Assembly (NCBI GenBank): GCA_050954505.1
Contig: JBPBPY010000482.1
Span: 1 to 10,380, forward strand
Reading direction: 5' to 3'
Source: JAQGMO01 sp050954505
GTDB lineage: Bacteria; Pseudomonadota; Gammaproteobacteria; Burkholderiales; Burkholderiaceae_D
DNA: 10,380 nucleotides
The notes below the pieces were generated by a model that did not search any database, was not told the DNA's origin, and saw only the letters and a program-made list of their open reading frames with translations. Both the position numbers and the translations under genes were made by a program. This document shows, in pieces, positions 1 through 6,832 of the stretch (its first letter is position 1; every line of letters starts with the position of its first letter).

Positions 1-1190
1 GCCAGCTGACGCCGCTCTTCCTGGCCGGCGTGTTCGGCCTGCAGGGCGGCATGCGCTGCACCGATGGTTTCCACCATTGCAGCTGAGCGCTGTTCGAAGG
101 TTTCCGCAAAAGCGCTCAGCGTGCGGCCAACACCGTCGAGCATGCCGGCGCTGCTGCGCTCCTGGGCAGCCAGCGCCGCATGCCAGTTCTGGCCGACCTT
201 GCTTGCCGTGGCGTCAAAACTGGCGCTTGTACCATCGAGTTGCTGCTGCACGGTATCGGCCAGCCGCGCATGCATCGCCGCCGCTTCACGGGCGATGCCG
301 CCAATGGCAGCTTCCAGCACCGGCTTGAGACTTTCGCCGGTGGCCTGGACACTGCGCTGCAGGCTCTCGCGCAGCGATTTGTCGACCGCGCCGGCCAGCT
401 CGGTATAGACTTCCTTGACGTTGTTGTGAAAGCCTTCCTGGTTGCTCAGCAGACGCTCGTTGAGCTGGCGGTTCATGGCATCCATTTGCACCATCATTGC
501 GGCCAGCCTCTCGACCACCGATGGCAAGGCCGCTGACTGCAATTGCAGCGCCTTGAAGGTTTCCTGGCGTTGATGCGTCAGCGAAAAGTGCCGCAAGCCG
601 GTGGCAATTGCCGTGTCGAGGTCGAGTGCAGCCAGCATGCGGTCGCGCCGGCCCAAGGCCGCCATCAAGCCCAGCATGGCCGATGTGGCCACCCCTGCCA
701 CCGATGTACCGAAGGCCAGGCCCAGGCCCTTGACAGGCACCGCCAGCGCCGAGCGCATGGCTTGCAGGTCGGTAGTTTTTTCCAGCGCAAAAACGGCGCC
801 GTTGAGCGTGACGACCATGCCCAGAAATGTTCCCAGCATGCCGAGCATGACCAGCAGGCCAACCAGGTAAGGTGTCAGCGCAGGACCAGGCAGGCCGACG
901 CGTTCACCCTCGACGCGCAGGCGAACCGTATTGCGCAGCGCAAGCGGTACCTGGGCCAGCCAGTCGCCCAGCACTGGCAGCTCGGCCGGCATGCCGGCCA
1001 GCGCAGTACGCAATTGCGCACTGGTTTGGCGAAACAAACGCAGCTCCCAGGCGCCGAACAGGAAGACTGCGCCGATGACCGCTGTCATCAGCAGCGCCAG
1101 CGGGCTGGTGTGCAAAAACCCGAAGCCGACCCAGCAGACGGCTGCCAGCCCGAGCAAGAACGCGAGGATGGTCAATAGCCTGTTCATCAT
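1..1190 (-). CDS. DUF802 family membrane protein, MotA/TolQ/ExbB-like (3' end off the window)
   Basis: The frame is open from an ATG ATG pair at 1190/1187 to the left edge, giving 396 codons without a stop. Hydrophobic segments lie at about residues 5-25, 30-48, 105-130 and 156-178. The third contains G-M-L-G-T-F-L-G (117-124) and the fourth G-L-A-F-G-T-S-V-A-G (157-166), which is the signature pair of MotA/TolQ/ExbB channel subunits. From about residue 185 the protein is soluble, rich in Ala, Gln, Glu and Arg, and looks like one long helix or coiled coil. I recognise the overall protein as the DUF802 type that follows DUF3348 in Burkholderiales. A role as a proton-driven stator-like complex at the inner membrane is inferred. 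In-frame ATGs also exist upstream (for example near 1214 and 1229), but the short hydrophobic N-terminus starting Met-Asn-Arg fits best. The gene is probably cotranscribed with the DUF3348 gene 129 bp upstream. Confidence 0.85.
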   Translation of the reverse strand, partial: MMNRLLTILAFLLGLAAVCWVGFGFLHTSPLALLMTAVIGAVFLFGAWELRLFRQTSAQLRTALAGMPAELPVLGDWLAQVPLALRNTVRLRVEGERVGLPGPALTPYLVGLLVMLGMLGTFLGMVVTLNGAVFALEKTTDLQAMRSALAVPVKGLGLAFGTSVAGVATSAMLGLMAALGRRDRMLAALDLDTAIATGLRHFSLTHQRQETFKALQLQSAALPSVVERLAAMMVQMDAMNRQLNERLLSNQEGFHNNVKEVYTELAGAVDKSLRESLQRSVQATGESLKPVLEAAIGGIAREAAAMHARLADTVQQQLDGTSASFDATASKVGQNWHAALAAQERSSAGMLDGVGRTLSAFAETFEQRSAAMVETIGAAHAALQAEHAGQEERRQL

Positions 1191-1268
1191 CGGCACCCGC
1201 GTGATGGCATTTCCCATGCAGGCAGACTGCATGAGTTGAATTTGTCCATGCCGGGATGAGCAGATGGA

Positions 1269-1293
1269 AATGCCGGGAGACGAATCCGGCATT
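1269..1293 (-). repeat. Perfect 8-bp hairpin between the DUF3348 and DUF802 genes
   Basis: AATGCCGG at 1269-1276 and CCGGCATT at 1286-1293 are perfect inverted repeats around a 9-base loop. The element lies in the 129-bp gap between the two genes. In the transcribed direction the stem is followed only by a short mixed stretch and no clear run of T, so it is a poor intrinsic terminator. It could slow or trim the transcript between the two genes. Confidence 0.5.
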
Positions 1294-1319
1294 GCCGGGC
1301 GGCGTTCAGTTCAAAATAT

Positions 1320-2396
1320 TCAATGCATGTTTTCATTGCTGCTCTCTCTGGTGCCATCGTTGGGCAGGTCTTCGAAATGGCTTGCCCCACTTTTGCTTTG
1401 ACTGTTGCTGTCATCACTGTCATCACTGTCATCACTGTCATTGCTGTCATTGCTGTCGTTGCTGTCGTTGCTGTCGTTGCTGTCGTTGCTGTCGTTGCTG
1501 TCGTTGCTGTCGTTGCTGTCGTTGCTGTCGTTGCGTGAATTGCCGCGCCGCTCCGTACCGCCGTCACCGACGCGGTTTGCTTCACCGTCCCCGGCATTGC
1601 TGCCGGCACGGTCGGCCGCCGCATCGGAGTTGCCAGCCAGGCTTTTTTGCAACGCTTCGAGCAAGCCGGTCGCCGGCTGCAGCCGCAGTTCCATCTCGGC
1701 CAGCAGCAGCATGTGCATCTCGCGGCAAAACCGCGCCAGCCAGCCCTCGCCCTGCTCCCACAACGCTGGATTGTCGGCCTGTCCATCGGCCTGAAGCTGC
1801 TGTGCATGCGCATTGAACAGCAGTTCGAAACGGCGCCTCAGCAACAGCGGGACTTTGCCCAGCAATCGGTTTTCACGCTCACGCAGCACGGTCTCCAGCG
1901 TGGCATCGAGCTCGGCCAGCTTTTGCAGCGCGCTGGTAGCACCAGCCAGCGCCTCGCGCATGTTGACCCGCAACGGCATGATTGTCATTGCCATGTCGCG
2001 TTGATGGGATTCATAGAAGCGCCGGTACGGCATGTAAGCGACGGTGAAGTCCATCGGCAATTCAAGCCGCACGCTTGGCAATTCATTGTGGGTCTTGCCC
2101 TGCCGGGCAGAAAAGCTCTTGGCGATCGCGCTCATCATGGAGCGCTGCACACGGGCAAATTCCTCTGCGGCGGCATCGGCTTCATCGCCGGCCGGGATTG
2201 GCCGAGTCAACGGGCTCGGCGCCGGCACGTCATTGAGCACGGTGGAAAGCGTGATGGCATCGATGAAGTTGATCCACAGCCCAAGCTTTTCTGCAAATCC
2301 ATCCACCGCTTCGGCGCCATCGACGATGGCCAGATCACTGAGATAGCGTACAAGTTTCGAGCTGTGGAAATTCGTACGCGGGGACACTCGCGTCAT
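1320..2396 (-). CDS. DUF3348 family protein with a C-terminal Asn-Asp-Ser repeat tail
   Basis: Start chosen at the ATG at 2396, giving 358 residues, because the N-terminus then reads M-T-R-V-S-P-R-T-N-F-H-S-S-K-L, which fits my memory of DUF3348 proteins. The frame is open up to 2639, but the upstream part reads through a repeat array and does not look like protein. Residues 1-255 are a soluble, mainly helical domain with a conserved-looking block near 110-150 (L-E-L-P-M-D-F, Y-M-P-Y-R-R-F-Y, M-A-M-T-I-M-P-L-R) and no membrane segment. Residues 256-288 are a low-complexity linker, 289-330 are 14 tripeptides (11 Asn-Asp-Ser and 3 Asp-Asp-Ser), and the last 28 residues are polar. Family members are, from memory, roughly 240-270 residues, so the tail is an addition. 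Function is unknown; pairing with the DUF802 channel-like protein suggests a cytoplasmic partner of that complex. Confidence 0.85.
   Translation of the reverse strand: MTRVSPRTNFHSSKLVRYLSDLAIVDGAEAVDGFAEKLGLWINFIDAITLSTVLNDVPAPSPLTRPIPAGDEADAAAEEFARVQRSMMSAIAKSFSARQGKTHNELPSVRLELPMDFTVAYMPYRRFYESHQRDMAMTIMPLRVNMREALAGATSALQKLAELDATLETVLRERENRLLGKVPLLLRRRFELLFNAHAQQLQADGQADNPALWEQGEGWLARFCREMHMLLLAEMELRLQPATGLLEALQKSLAGNSDAAADRAGSNAGDGEANRVGDGGTERRGNSRNDSNDSNDSNDSNDSNDSNDSNDSNDSNDSNDSDDSDDSDDSNSQSKSGASHFEDLPNDGTRESSNENMH
1407..1532 (-). repeat. 9-bp coding minisatellite, 14 units (Asn-Asp-Ser)
   Basis: Fourteen tandem 9-bp units lie inside the DUF3348 gene. On the plus strand nine are identical GCTGTCGTT (1452-1532), and the five at 1407-1451 are variants with ATC or ATT as the last triplet. 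On the coding strand each unit is one Asn-Asp-Ser or Asp-Asp-Ser tripeptide. Because the unit is three codons long, gain or loss of units changes tail length without a frameshift. The homogeneous block of nine suggests recent expansion. Confidence 0.95.
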
Positions 2397-2411
2397 ATGC
2401 AGGTCATCACC

Positions 2412-2448
2412 ATCGGAACAAACAATCGGAACAAAAAATCGGAACAAA
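2412..2448 (-). promoter_or_regulatory. Three 11-bp direct repeats upstream of the DUF3348 start
   Basis: ATCGGAACAAA occurs at 2412-2422, 2425-2435 and 2438-2448, exactly 13 bp apart, with a degenerate fourth copy near 2449-2458. In the transcribed direction this is three copies of TTTGTTCCGAT ending 16 bases before the ATG at 2396. The spacing is not a whole helical turn, so it may act in the mRNA leader or bind a protein that tolerates 13-bp phasing. No known operator is recognised. Confidence 0.55.
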
Positions 2449-2580
2449 ACCGGGACAATCATTCCAGCACGCCGGTGCAGGAACACGGTTTCTGCCATGC
2501 GATGCAAGGTCTCGATCTCGCTGGTCTGGCAACTTCCATCGCCAGCTGATCCAGACCCCCATGCCGCAGGGCAAGGCGGC

Positions 2581-2610
2581 ATTATATCGCGCACTGGCGG
2601 GAAATCCGAA
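2581..2610 (-). promoter_or_regulatory. Candidate sigma-70 promoter for the DUF3348 gene
   Basis: The minus strand shows a perfect TATAAT -10 box (complement of 2581-2586) in the context GCGATATAATGCC. The -35 region is weak: TTCGGA at 18-bp spacing (complement of 2605-2610). Transcription would start near 2574, leaving a leader of about 180 bases that carries the three direct repeats. The gap between this gene and the DeoR gene (2397-2799) holds no credible gene; its visible contents are the repeats, this promoter and the dyad at 2622-2682. Confidence 0.5.
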
Positions 2611-2621
2611 ACAGCTGCCGC

Positions 2622-2682
2622 CCGGAAACGTTCTGCCATCTATAGTGGATCGGGCCGATCATGCAACCAGGCAACGTTCCGG
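2622..2682. repeat. Nested inverted repeat between the DeoR and DUF3348 genes
   Basis: The outer arms CCGGAAACGTTCTGCC (2622-2637) and GGCAACGTTCCGG (2670-2682) pair with three unpaired bases. They enclose a near-central 13-bp palindrome, GATCGG-G-CCGATC (2648-2660). The element sits about 120 bp beyond the DeoR stop and just upstream of the candidate DUF3348 promoter. No T-run follows on either strand, so an operator is as likely as a terminator. Confidence 0.45.
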
Positions 2683-2799
2683 CATCAAATGGGTGATTCA
2701 GCCCGTGGCACAGCAAGGCGCGGATCGCCAGCACGGCTGCGGCCGGTTGGCCGGTGACCCGGCTGCTGCTCTCGCCGGAAACATTTGCCTGGCGATTGC

Positions 2800-3630
2800 T
2801 CAGCGCGCGGCTTCGGCTGCACCGCCGCGTACCAATTCCAGCTCCACGCCGAGTTTGCGCAGCGCCTGCGCAGGTCCGTCGGCCAGTCCGTCGTCACTGA
2901 TGATCAGGTCGAATTGTTCCAGCGCCGCGATCTTGTACATGCCGAAGGTGCCATACTTGGAACTGCTGGCAACCAGTACCGAGGAGGTTGCATTGGCCAT
3001 TGCCACATGCTTGAGTTCGACTTTCAAGGCCGAAGGTGTGGTGATGCCGCGCTGCAGGTCCCATGAGCTGGTCGAAATGAAGGCGATGTCGAGCACGATC
3101 CGGCGCAGCGTTGCCGCAGCCAGGCCGCCGACGCTGGAGCGGTTGTCGTGGTCGAGCAGCCCACCGGTGTGAATGACGTCAACCTGTTTGGTCTGCGCCA
3201 GCGCATCGACGATGCTGAAATCATTGGTCACCACAGTCATGCCGGACAAGGCGGCGATGTGCGGCACGATCGACAGCGTCGAGGTGCCGGCATCCAGGAA
3301 CACCGTCATGTTGGGTCGCAGCAGTGTGGCTGCATGGCGCGCCATGGCTTTTTTCTGCGCCAGTTCACTGACCACCTTGGACTGGTGGCTGGGTTCGCTG
3401 CGCAACTGGCTGGCAATGCGCACGCCGCCCGGCACCGAGTAGGCACGCCCCTCCTGTTCGAGCGCAGCGATGTCGCGCCGCACCGTCATGTGCGAACAGT
3501 CGAACATTTCGGTGAGCTGGTGGACACTGAGGACCTGATGCTTGCGCAGCTGGCGCAGGATCAGTTCGCGGCGCTGGTCCGGGATGATGGGTGCGCCCGG
3601 GTTGACCGGCGCTGGGGATTCGGTAGGCAT
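2800..3630 (-). CDS. DeoR/GlpR-family transcriptional regulator
   Basis: A 276-residue protein if started at the ATG at 3630; an ATG at 3651 would add seven residues, and neither start has a strong ribosome binding site. Residues about 18-70 form the DeoR-type winged helix-turn-helix (R-R-E-L-I-L-R-Q-L ... V-S-Q/H-x-L-T-E-M-F ... T-V-R-R-D-I-A-A-L). The rest is the DeoR sensor domain related to sugar-phosphate isomerases, with D-A-G-T-S-T, V-V-T-N-D-F, a G-G-L-L ... S-S-V-G-G segment and S-S-K-Y-G. Family members usually repress sugar catabolic genes and respond to a phosphorylated intermediate. As the last gene after the oxidoreductase and permease it is inferred to control this operon and the divergent kinase and aldolase genes, probably with autoregulation. 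The natural inducer would be a tetronate derivative or its phosphate. Confidence 0.93.
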   Translation of the reverse strand: MPTESPAPVNPGAPIIPDQRRELILRQLRKHQVLSVHQLTEMFDCSHMTVRRDIAALEQEGRAYSVPGGVRIASQLRSEPSHQSKVVSELAQKKAMARHAATLLRPNMTVFLDAGTSTLSIVPHIAALSGMTVVTNDFSIVDALAQTKQVDVIHTGGLLDHDNRSSVGGLAAATLRRIVLDIAFISTSSWDLQRGITTPSALKVELKHVAMANATSSVLVASSSKYGTFGMYKIAALEQFDLIISDDGLADGPAQALRKLGVELELVRGGAAEAAR

Positions 3631-3667
3631 GTCTTTTCTGGGCAGACGCATGGCGTTGCGCTGGATC

Positions 3668-3689
3668 GGCCGGCCAGGAGCGGCCGGCC
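3668..3689 (-). repeat. GC-rich intercistronic hairpin between the permease and regulator genes
   Basis: GGCCGGCC at 3668-3675 and again at 3682-3689 form a perfect 8-bp stem with a 6-base loop (AGGAGC on the plus strand). Each arm is also self-complementary. It lies in the gap between the permease stop codon and the regulator start. No T-run follows, so full termination is unlikely. It may protect the upstream permease message or lower regulator expression. Confidence 0.5.
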
Positions 3690-3696
3690 TCGCATC

Positions 3697-5046
3697 TTAA
3701 CGAATCACTGCCTCGATGACCAGTACGCCGATAATGCCCAGCAGCGACTGCAGCGACAGCATCAGCGTCCAGGTGCGGAAGGTCTGTGCCACGCTGAGCT
3801 GGAAATACTCCTTGAACAGCCAGAAGCCCGAATCATTCACATGCGACAGCATGACGGCACCGGACGCCGTGGCCAGCACCAGCAATTCCGGCGAGAGCTC
3901 CGGATGCACCAGCACCAGGGGCGCGACGATGCCGGTGGCAGCCACCGTGGCCACGGTGGCTGAACCGATGCAGATGCGCAGCAAGGCGGCAATGGCCCAG
4001 GCCAGGATCAGCGGATTGACAGGCCAGGTGGCGGCATGATGGATGATCAAGGCATCGAGATGGATCACGCTGAGCATTTCCTTGAAGCCGCCGCCGGCAC
4101 CCAGGATCAACAGGATTGCGCCGAGTGGGGCCAGGCCCTTGCTGGCCATCTTCTGCACCTGCTCGAGGTTGTAGCCCGAGCGCAGGCCGAGGGCAAAAAA
4201 AGCAAAGATCACCGCCACCAGCAAGGACAGGATGGGGTCGTTCATGGCGCTGGAGATAGCGCGCAGGGCGCTGCCTTTTTCCGACCCGGCAATGCCCAGC
4301 GTCCCCAGCAGCATCAAGCCCGGTGGCAGCAACACTGCAATGATGGAAGCGGCCAGCGACACCTTGCGGCCATCGTCGGCGCCTTCGCGGGCACCGACCG
4401 GCCCGGTGGTCAGGTCCGGGGACGGGCCGAACCAGCGGCCGGCAAAGCGGGTAAACAGCGGTCCGCAGATGACCGCAGTGGGAATGCCGATGATCAAGCC
4501 GTAGAAGATGGTCAGGCCCGTGTTGGCATGGTAAGCCGCCACCGCCAGGGTGGGCGCCGGATGCGGCGGCAGCAAGCCATGCGAGACATACAGGCCGGCT
4601 GCCAGCGGCAAGCCGATGTACAGCAGATGGGTGCCGGTACGCTTGGCGACCGTGTACACCAGTGGAGCGAGCATGATGAAGCTGACATCGAACAGATGCG
4701 GCATGCCGATCAGCAGCGCTGCGGCGCAGATTGCCCAGGGAATCGTCTTGATCGGACGCGAACCCAAAAAGGCATTGGCAATCCGGTCGGCACCACCCGA
4801 GCCGAGCAGTATGCCGCCCAGCAGCGTACCCAGGCCGATGACCGGACCGGTCTTCGACAGTGCAGCGCCAAAACCCTTGGCAAATGCATTGATGGTTTCG
4901 GTGGCGCCGATGCCGGCAACCAGACCCAGGCCGATGGCCGACAAGCCCAGCGCCAGGAATGGATTGAGCTTGAGCCTGGTGATGAGCAGGATCAGGACAA
5001 TGACCGCACCCACGGCCATCAGCAGGGTGATGATTTCTGAACTCAT
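3697..5046 (-). CDS. GntP-family sugar-acid:H+ symporter
   Basis: The 449-residue length is normal for the gluconate permease family. The protein is hydrophobic nearly throughout, with many membrane helices starting at residue 5. Family hallmarks are M-P-H-L-F-D-V-S-F (115-123), H-G-L-L-P-P-H-P-A-P (156-165) and N-D-S-G-F-W-L-F-K-E-Y-F (404-415) near the C-terminus. Family members import gluconate and related aldonates with protons across the inner membrane. The ATG at 5046 is preceded by GGGAAAATC, a good ribosome binding site, only 16 bp after the stop codon of the oxidoreductase gene, so the two are cotranscribed. Its setting beside a DUF1537 kinase points to a four-carbon sugar acid such as threonate or erythronate, but specificity cannot be read from sequence. 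Confidence 0.95.
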   Translation of the reverse strand: MSSEIITLLMAVGAVIVLILLITRLKLNPFLALGLSAIGLGLVAGIGATETINAFAKGFGAALSKTGPVIGLGTLLGGILLGSGGADRIANAFLGSRPIKTIPWAICAAALLIGMPHLFDVSFIMLAPLVYTVAKRTGTHLLYIGLPLAAGLYVSHGLLPPHPAPTLAVAAYHANTGLTIFYGLIIGIPTAVICGPLFTRFAGRWFGPSPDLTTGPVGAREGADDGRKVSLAASIIAVLLPPGLMLLGTLGIAGSEKGSALRAISSAMNDPILSLLVAVIFAFFALGLRSGYNLEQVQKMASKGLAPLGAILLILGAGGGFKEMLSVIHLDALIIHHAATWPVNPLILAWAIAALLRICIGSATVATVAATGIVAPLVLVHPELSPELLVLATASGAVMLSHVNDSGFWLFKEYFQLSVAQTFRTWTLMLSLQSLLGIIGVLVIEAVIR

Positions 5047-5062
5047 GATTTTCCCGGCGCGG

Positions 5063-6436
5063 TCAAGAGGCGTTCAAGCCGGACTGCCATGCTTCGCACA
5101 ATGCGGCGTCGTAGTTGGCCAGGTCGGCAATCGACAGCAAGGTCCCGGCCTTGATGTCGCGCGCCGCTGTTGCATGGGCGGCCAGATACAGTGGCGCCAC
5201 ATCGGCCGGCGCTTCGCTGCGGGCCAGCAGCAATGCCTGTACGCCAGTGACGTCGTGATGATGGCCGCCCATGTTGAGCACCGTGCCGGCAGCAATGTCG
5301 ACCGTGGTGCGTCCGCCCAGGATGGCGCACTGGCTCGGCTTGTCGCTGCCCGAGGCACGCTTGTGCAGGACGGCGTTGAGCAGCGTGATCGGGGTTTCCA
5401 CACCCATGAAATGGTATGGCAGGTACATGCAAGCGTAGTTGCCGTCGCGGCTGACGACATGGCCCTTTTGCGCCAGCAGTTCCCAGGTGACACGGTCGTG
5501 GGTGCGCACGATGACAAACACGCCGCCGGCAAAGCTGGCCTCTTCCGGCAGGCGCAGCACGTTGAAGACTTCGATCCTGCCGCTGCCGCCCAGCACGCCG
5601 CCGTGGTCACGCAGTGCATAGATGTCGGCCAGTTCGGCTGTGCGGGCGATCGGATAGTGCAGCAGTTCGGTGTCGGGCACCAGGCCGGTATTGGTGGCCA
5701 CCACCGACATTTCACAATAATCGGCGGTTGCCGAGGTTTTCAATCCACCAAGCGCAGCGCGGCGCGCAGCGAGCGTTTCGGGAATGTTTTCGCCCAGTGA
5801 GAGCAGCGCGCCCATGGCGGGTGCGGCGACGGTGCTGCCGAACTGGGTCACGTTGCCGGTGGCCGGATCGAACACCAGGTCGTATTCGCTCGACTTGCCG
5901 GCGGCGATAATGTCGAGATTGAGCATACGGGCCCAGCTGACCCAGCCGATCAGGTTGGCAGGCTGGTCGCCATCGGCGGTGGTATAGACCACGCCATGCC
6001 GGGCTGCCAGGCGCGAGAGCGCGATGCCGGCGACCGAATCGACCTCCTTGCTGACCATGGCGACATGGCGCCCGGCTTCGAGGTCCTGGCGCGCCACGCG
6101 GTAGCCGATGGCCGGGTTGCCGGTGGCTTCCACCAGAATGTCGTAGCTGGCAGCCGTCATGGCGAACACATCGGCGACCAGCAGGATCTTGTCGGCTGGC
6201 GCGGCAGCAACGGCTTGGGCATCGGCGCAGCGCAGCAGCATGTCCGCAGCAAAACCCAGTTCCAGGCACAGCGCTTCCAGGCCATCGAGATCGAGGTCGC
6301 ACAGCACCGCCGGCACCAGGTTGGGCATGCGGCGCGTTTGCGCCAGCAGCGTGCGGGAAAAGCCACCCTTGGCGCCGGTCAGTGCATACCTGACCTGTTG
6401 GGTGGACTGGGCGGCAAACAATAATTCGAAATTCAT
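5063..6436 (-). CDS. COG4091-type NAD(P)-dependent oxidoreductase with SAF domain
   Basis: A 457-residue protein from the ATG at 6436, which has a GAGGAA ribosome binding site five bases upstream; an extension to 6673 is open but not protein-like. The N-terminal half is a Rossmann domain with L-T-G-A-K-G-G-F (19-26), V-E-A-T-G-N-P (102-108) and V-S-K-E-V-D-S (128-134), resembling homoserine dehydrogenase. The region from about 370 to 457 is a SAF-like domain, including A-R-D-I-K-A-G-T-L-L (425-434). Such proteins are annotated as predicted homoserine dehydrogenases or SAF oxidoreductases, and to my knowledge their substrates are mostly untested. Here it heads an operon with a GntP permease and faces a tetronate kinase. 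It therefore probably oxidises the incoming sugar acid, in the place usually filled by LtnD or DenD. A threonine-pathway role is unlikely from context. Confidence 0.85.
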   Translation of the reverse strand: MNFELLFAAQSTQQVRYALTGAKGGFSRTLLAQTRRMPNLVPAVLCDLDLDGLEALCLELGFAADMLLRCADAQAVAAAPADKILLVADVFAMTAASYDILVEATGNPAIGYRVARQDLEAGRHVAMVSKEVDSVAGIALSRLAARHGVVYTTADGDQPANLIGWVSWARMLNLDIIAAGKSSEYDLVFDPATGNVTQFGSTVAAPAMGALLSLGENIPETLAARRAALGGLKTSATADYCEMSVVATNTGLVPDTELLHYPIARTAELADIYALRDHGGVLGGSGRIEVFNVLRLPEEASFAGGVFVIVRTHDRVTWELLAQKGHVVSRDGNYACMYLPYHFMGVETPITLLNAVLHKRASGSDKPSQCAILGGRTTVDIAAGTVLNMGGHHHDVTGVQALLLARSEAPADVAPLYLAAHATAARDIKAGTLLSIADLANYDAALCEAWQSGLNAS

Positions 6437-6609
6437 GGTGTTCCTCGAAAAGGCAATATTGGGGTAATCAATGCAGGGTCCGGCATGCACCTGGCCTGCG
6501 CCTGCGCTTGCCGTGACATGCACCGGTCCAGCCGCAGGGGCAAGCACGGCATGGCGAAACGCGTCAGGACAAACAGCGGGCGCCATGCACATCCCGGGCC
6601 GCGGCGGGT

Positions 6610-6645
6610 GTCTTGCAACCGTAGCGGAACCGGCGTTGCAAAGAC
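6610..6645 (-). repeat. Hairpin in the leader of the oxidoreductase operon
   Basis: GTCTTGCAAC (6610-6619) and GTTGCAAAGAC (6635-6645) are inverted repeats with a single bulged base and a 15-base loop. If transcription starts at the promoter near 6803-6832, this lies in a leader of about 360 bases ahead of the oxidoreductase start. The stretch 6437-6780 is GC-rich and holds no convincing gene. It also has three CATGCAC copies (6484, 6517, 6584) and an 11-bp direct repeat ATCAATGCAGG at 6467 and 6669. Confidence 0.4.
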
Positions 6646-6802
6646 GGGCACAAGCAAGGCCCGAGGGCATCAATGCAGGCAGCCGATGCTGCCGTCGGTT
6701 GACGCAGGATTGGTTCGGCAGGCACAGCTTCCCGACGTTGCGCGAACGCCCGTGCTATCTCGAACCATTATTTTTATGAGTAATTCTGACAACAATGCGG
6801 CG

Positions 6803-6832
6803 ATGATAGTTGGCTTTTCACACAAAGGTCAA
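6803..6832 (-). promoter_or_regulatory. Sigma-70 promoter for the oxidoreductase-permease-regulator operon
   Basis: The minus strand has TTGACC (complement of 6827-6832) and TATCAT (complement of 6803-6808) separated by 18 bp. Each box matches consensus at five of six positions. Transcription would begin near 6796. One TTTCACA repeat (6816-6822) falls in the spacer, which is where a repressor would block the promoter. Confidence 0.6.

Noticed and set aside
1407..1532. CRISPR-like repeat array
   Set aside because: The units are 9 bp, directly adjacent with no spacers, and lie inside a coding region.
1256..1816. Plus-strand frame coding for a Cys-Arg-His-rich repeat protein opposite the DUF3348 gene
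   Set aside because: A 9-bp repeat keeps all frames open on both strands. The minus-strand frame has a recognisable DUF3348 domain and normal codon use, and the Cys-rich product is its shadow.
3148..3963. Plus-strand open frame across the regulator-permease junction
   Set aside because: It overlaps two well-supported minus-strand genes and has a His/Gln/Arg-rich composition typical of shadows.
4036..5040. Long plus-strand open frame (334 codons) opposite the permease
   Set aside because: Its product is rich in Gln, Arg, Ala and Gly with no domain, whereas the minus strand codes for a clear GntP permease. It is a GC-rich antisense shadow.
6484..6590. CATGCAC triplicate as an operator array
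   Set aside because: The copies are 33 and 67 bp apart, are short and contain the common CATG core. They could be chance, so they are only mentioned in the leader entry.
6437..6673. 79-residue N-terminal extension of the oxidoreductase
   Set aside because: The extension is rich in Cys, Pro and Ala without domain similarity, and a good ribosome binding site precedes the inner ATG at 6436.
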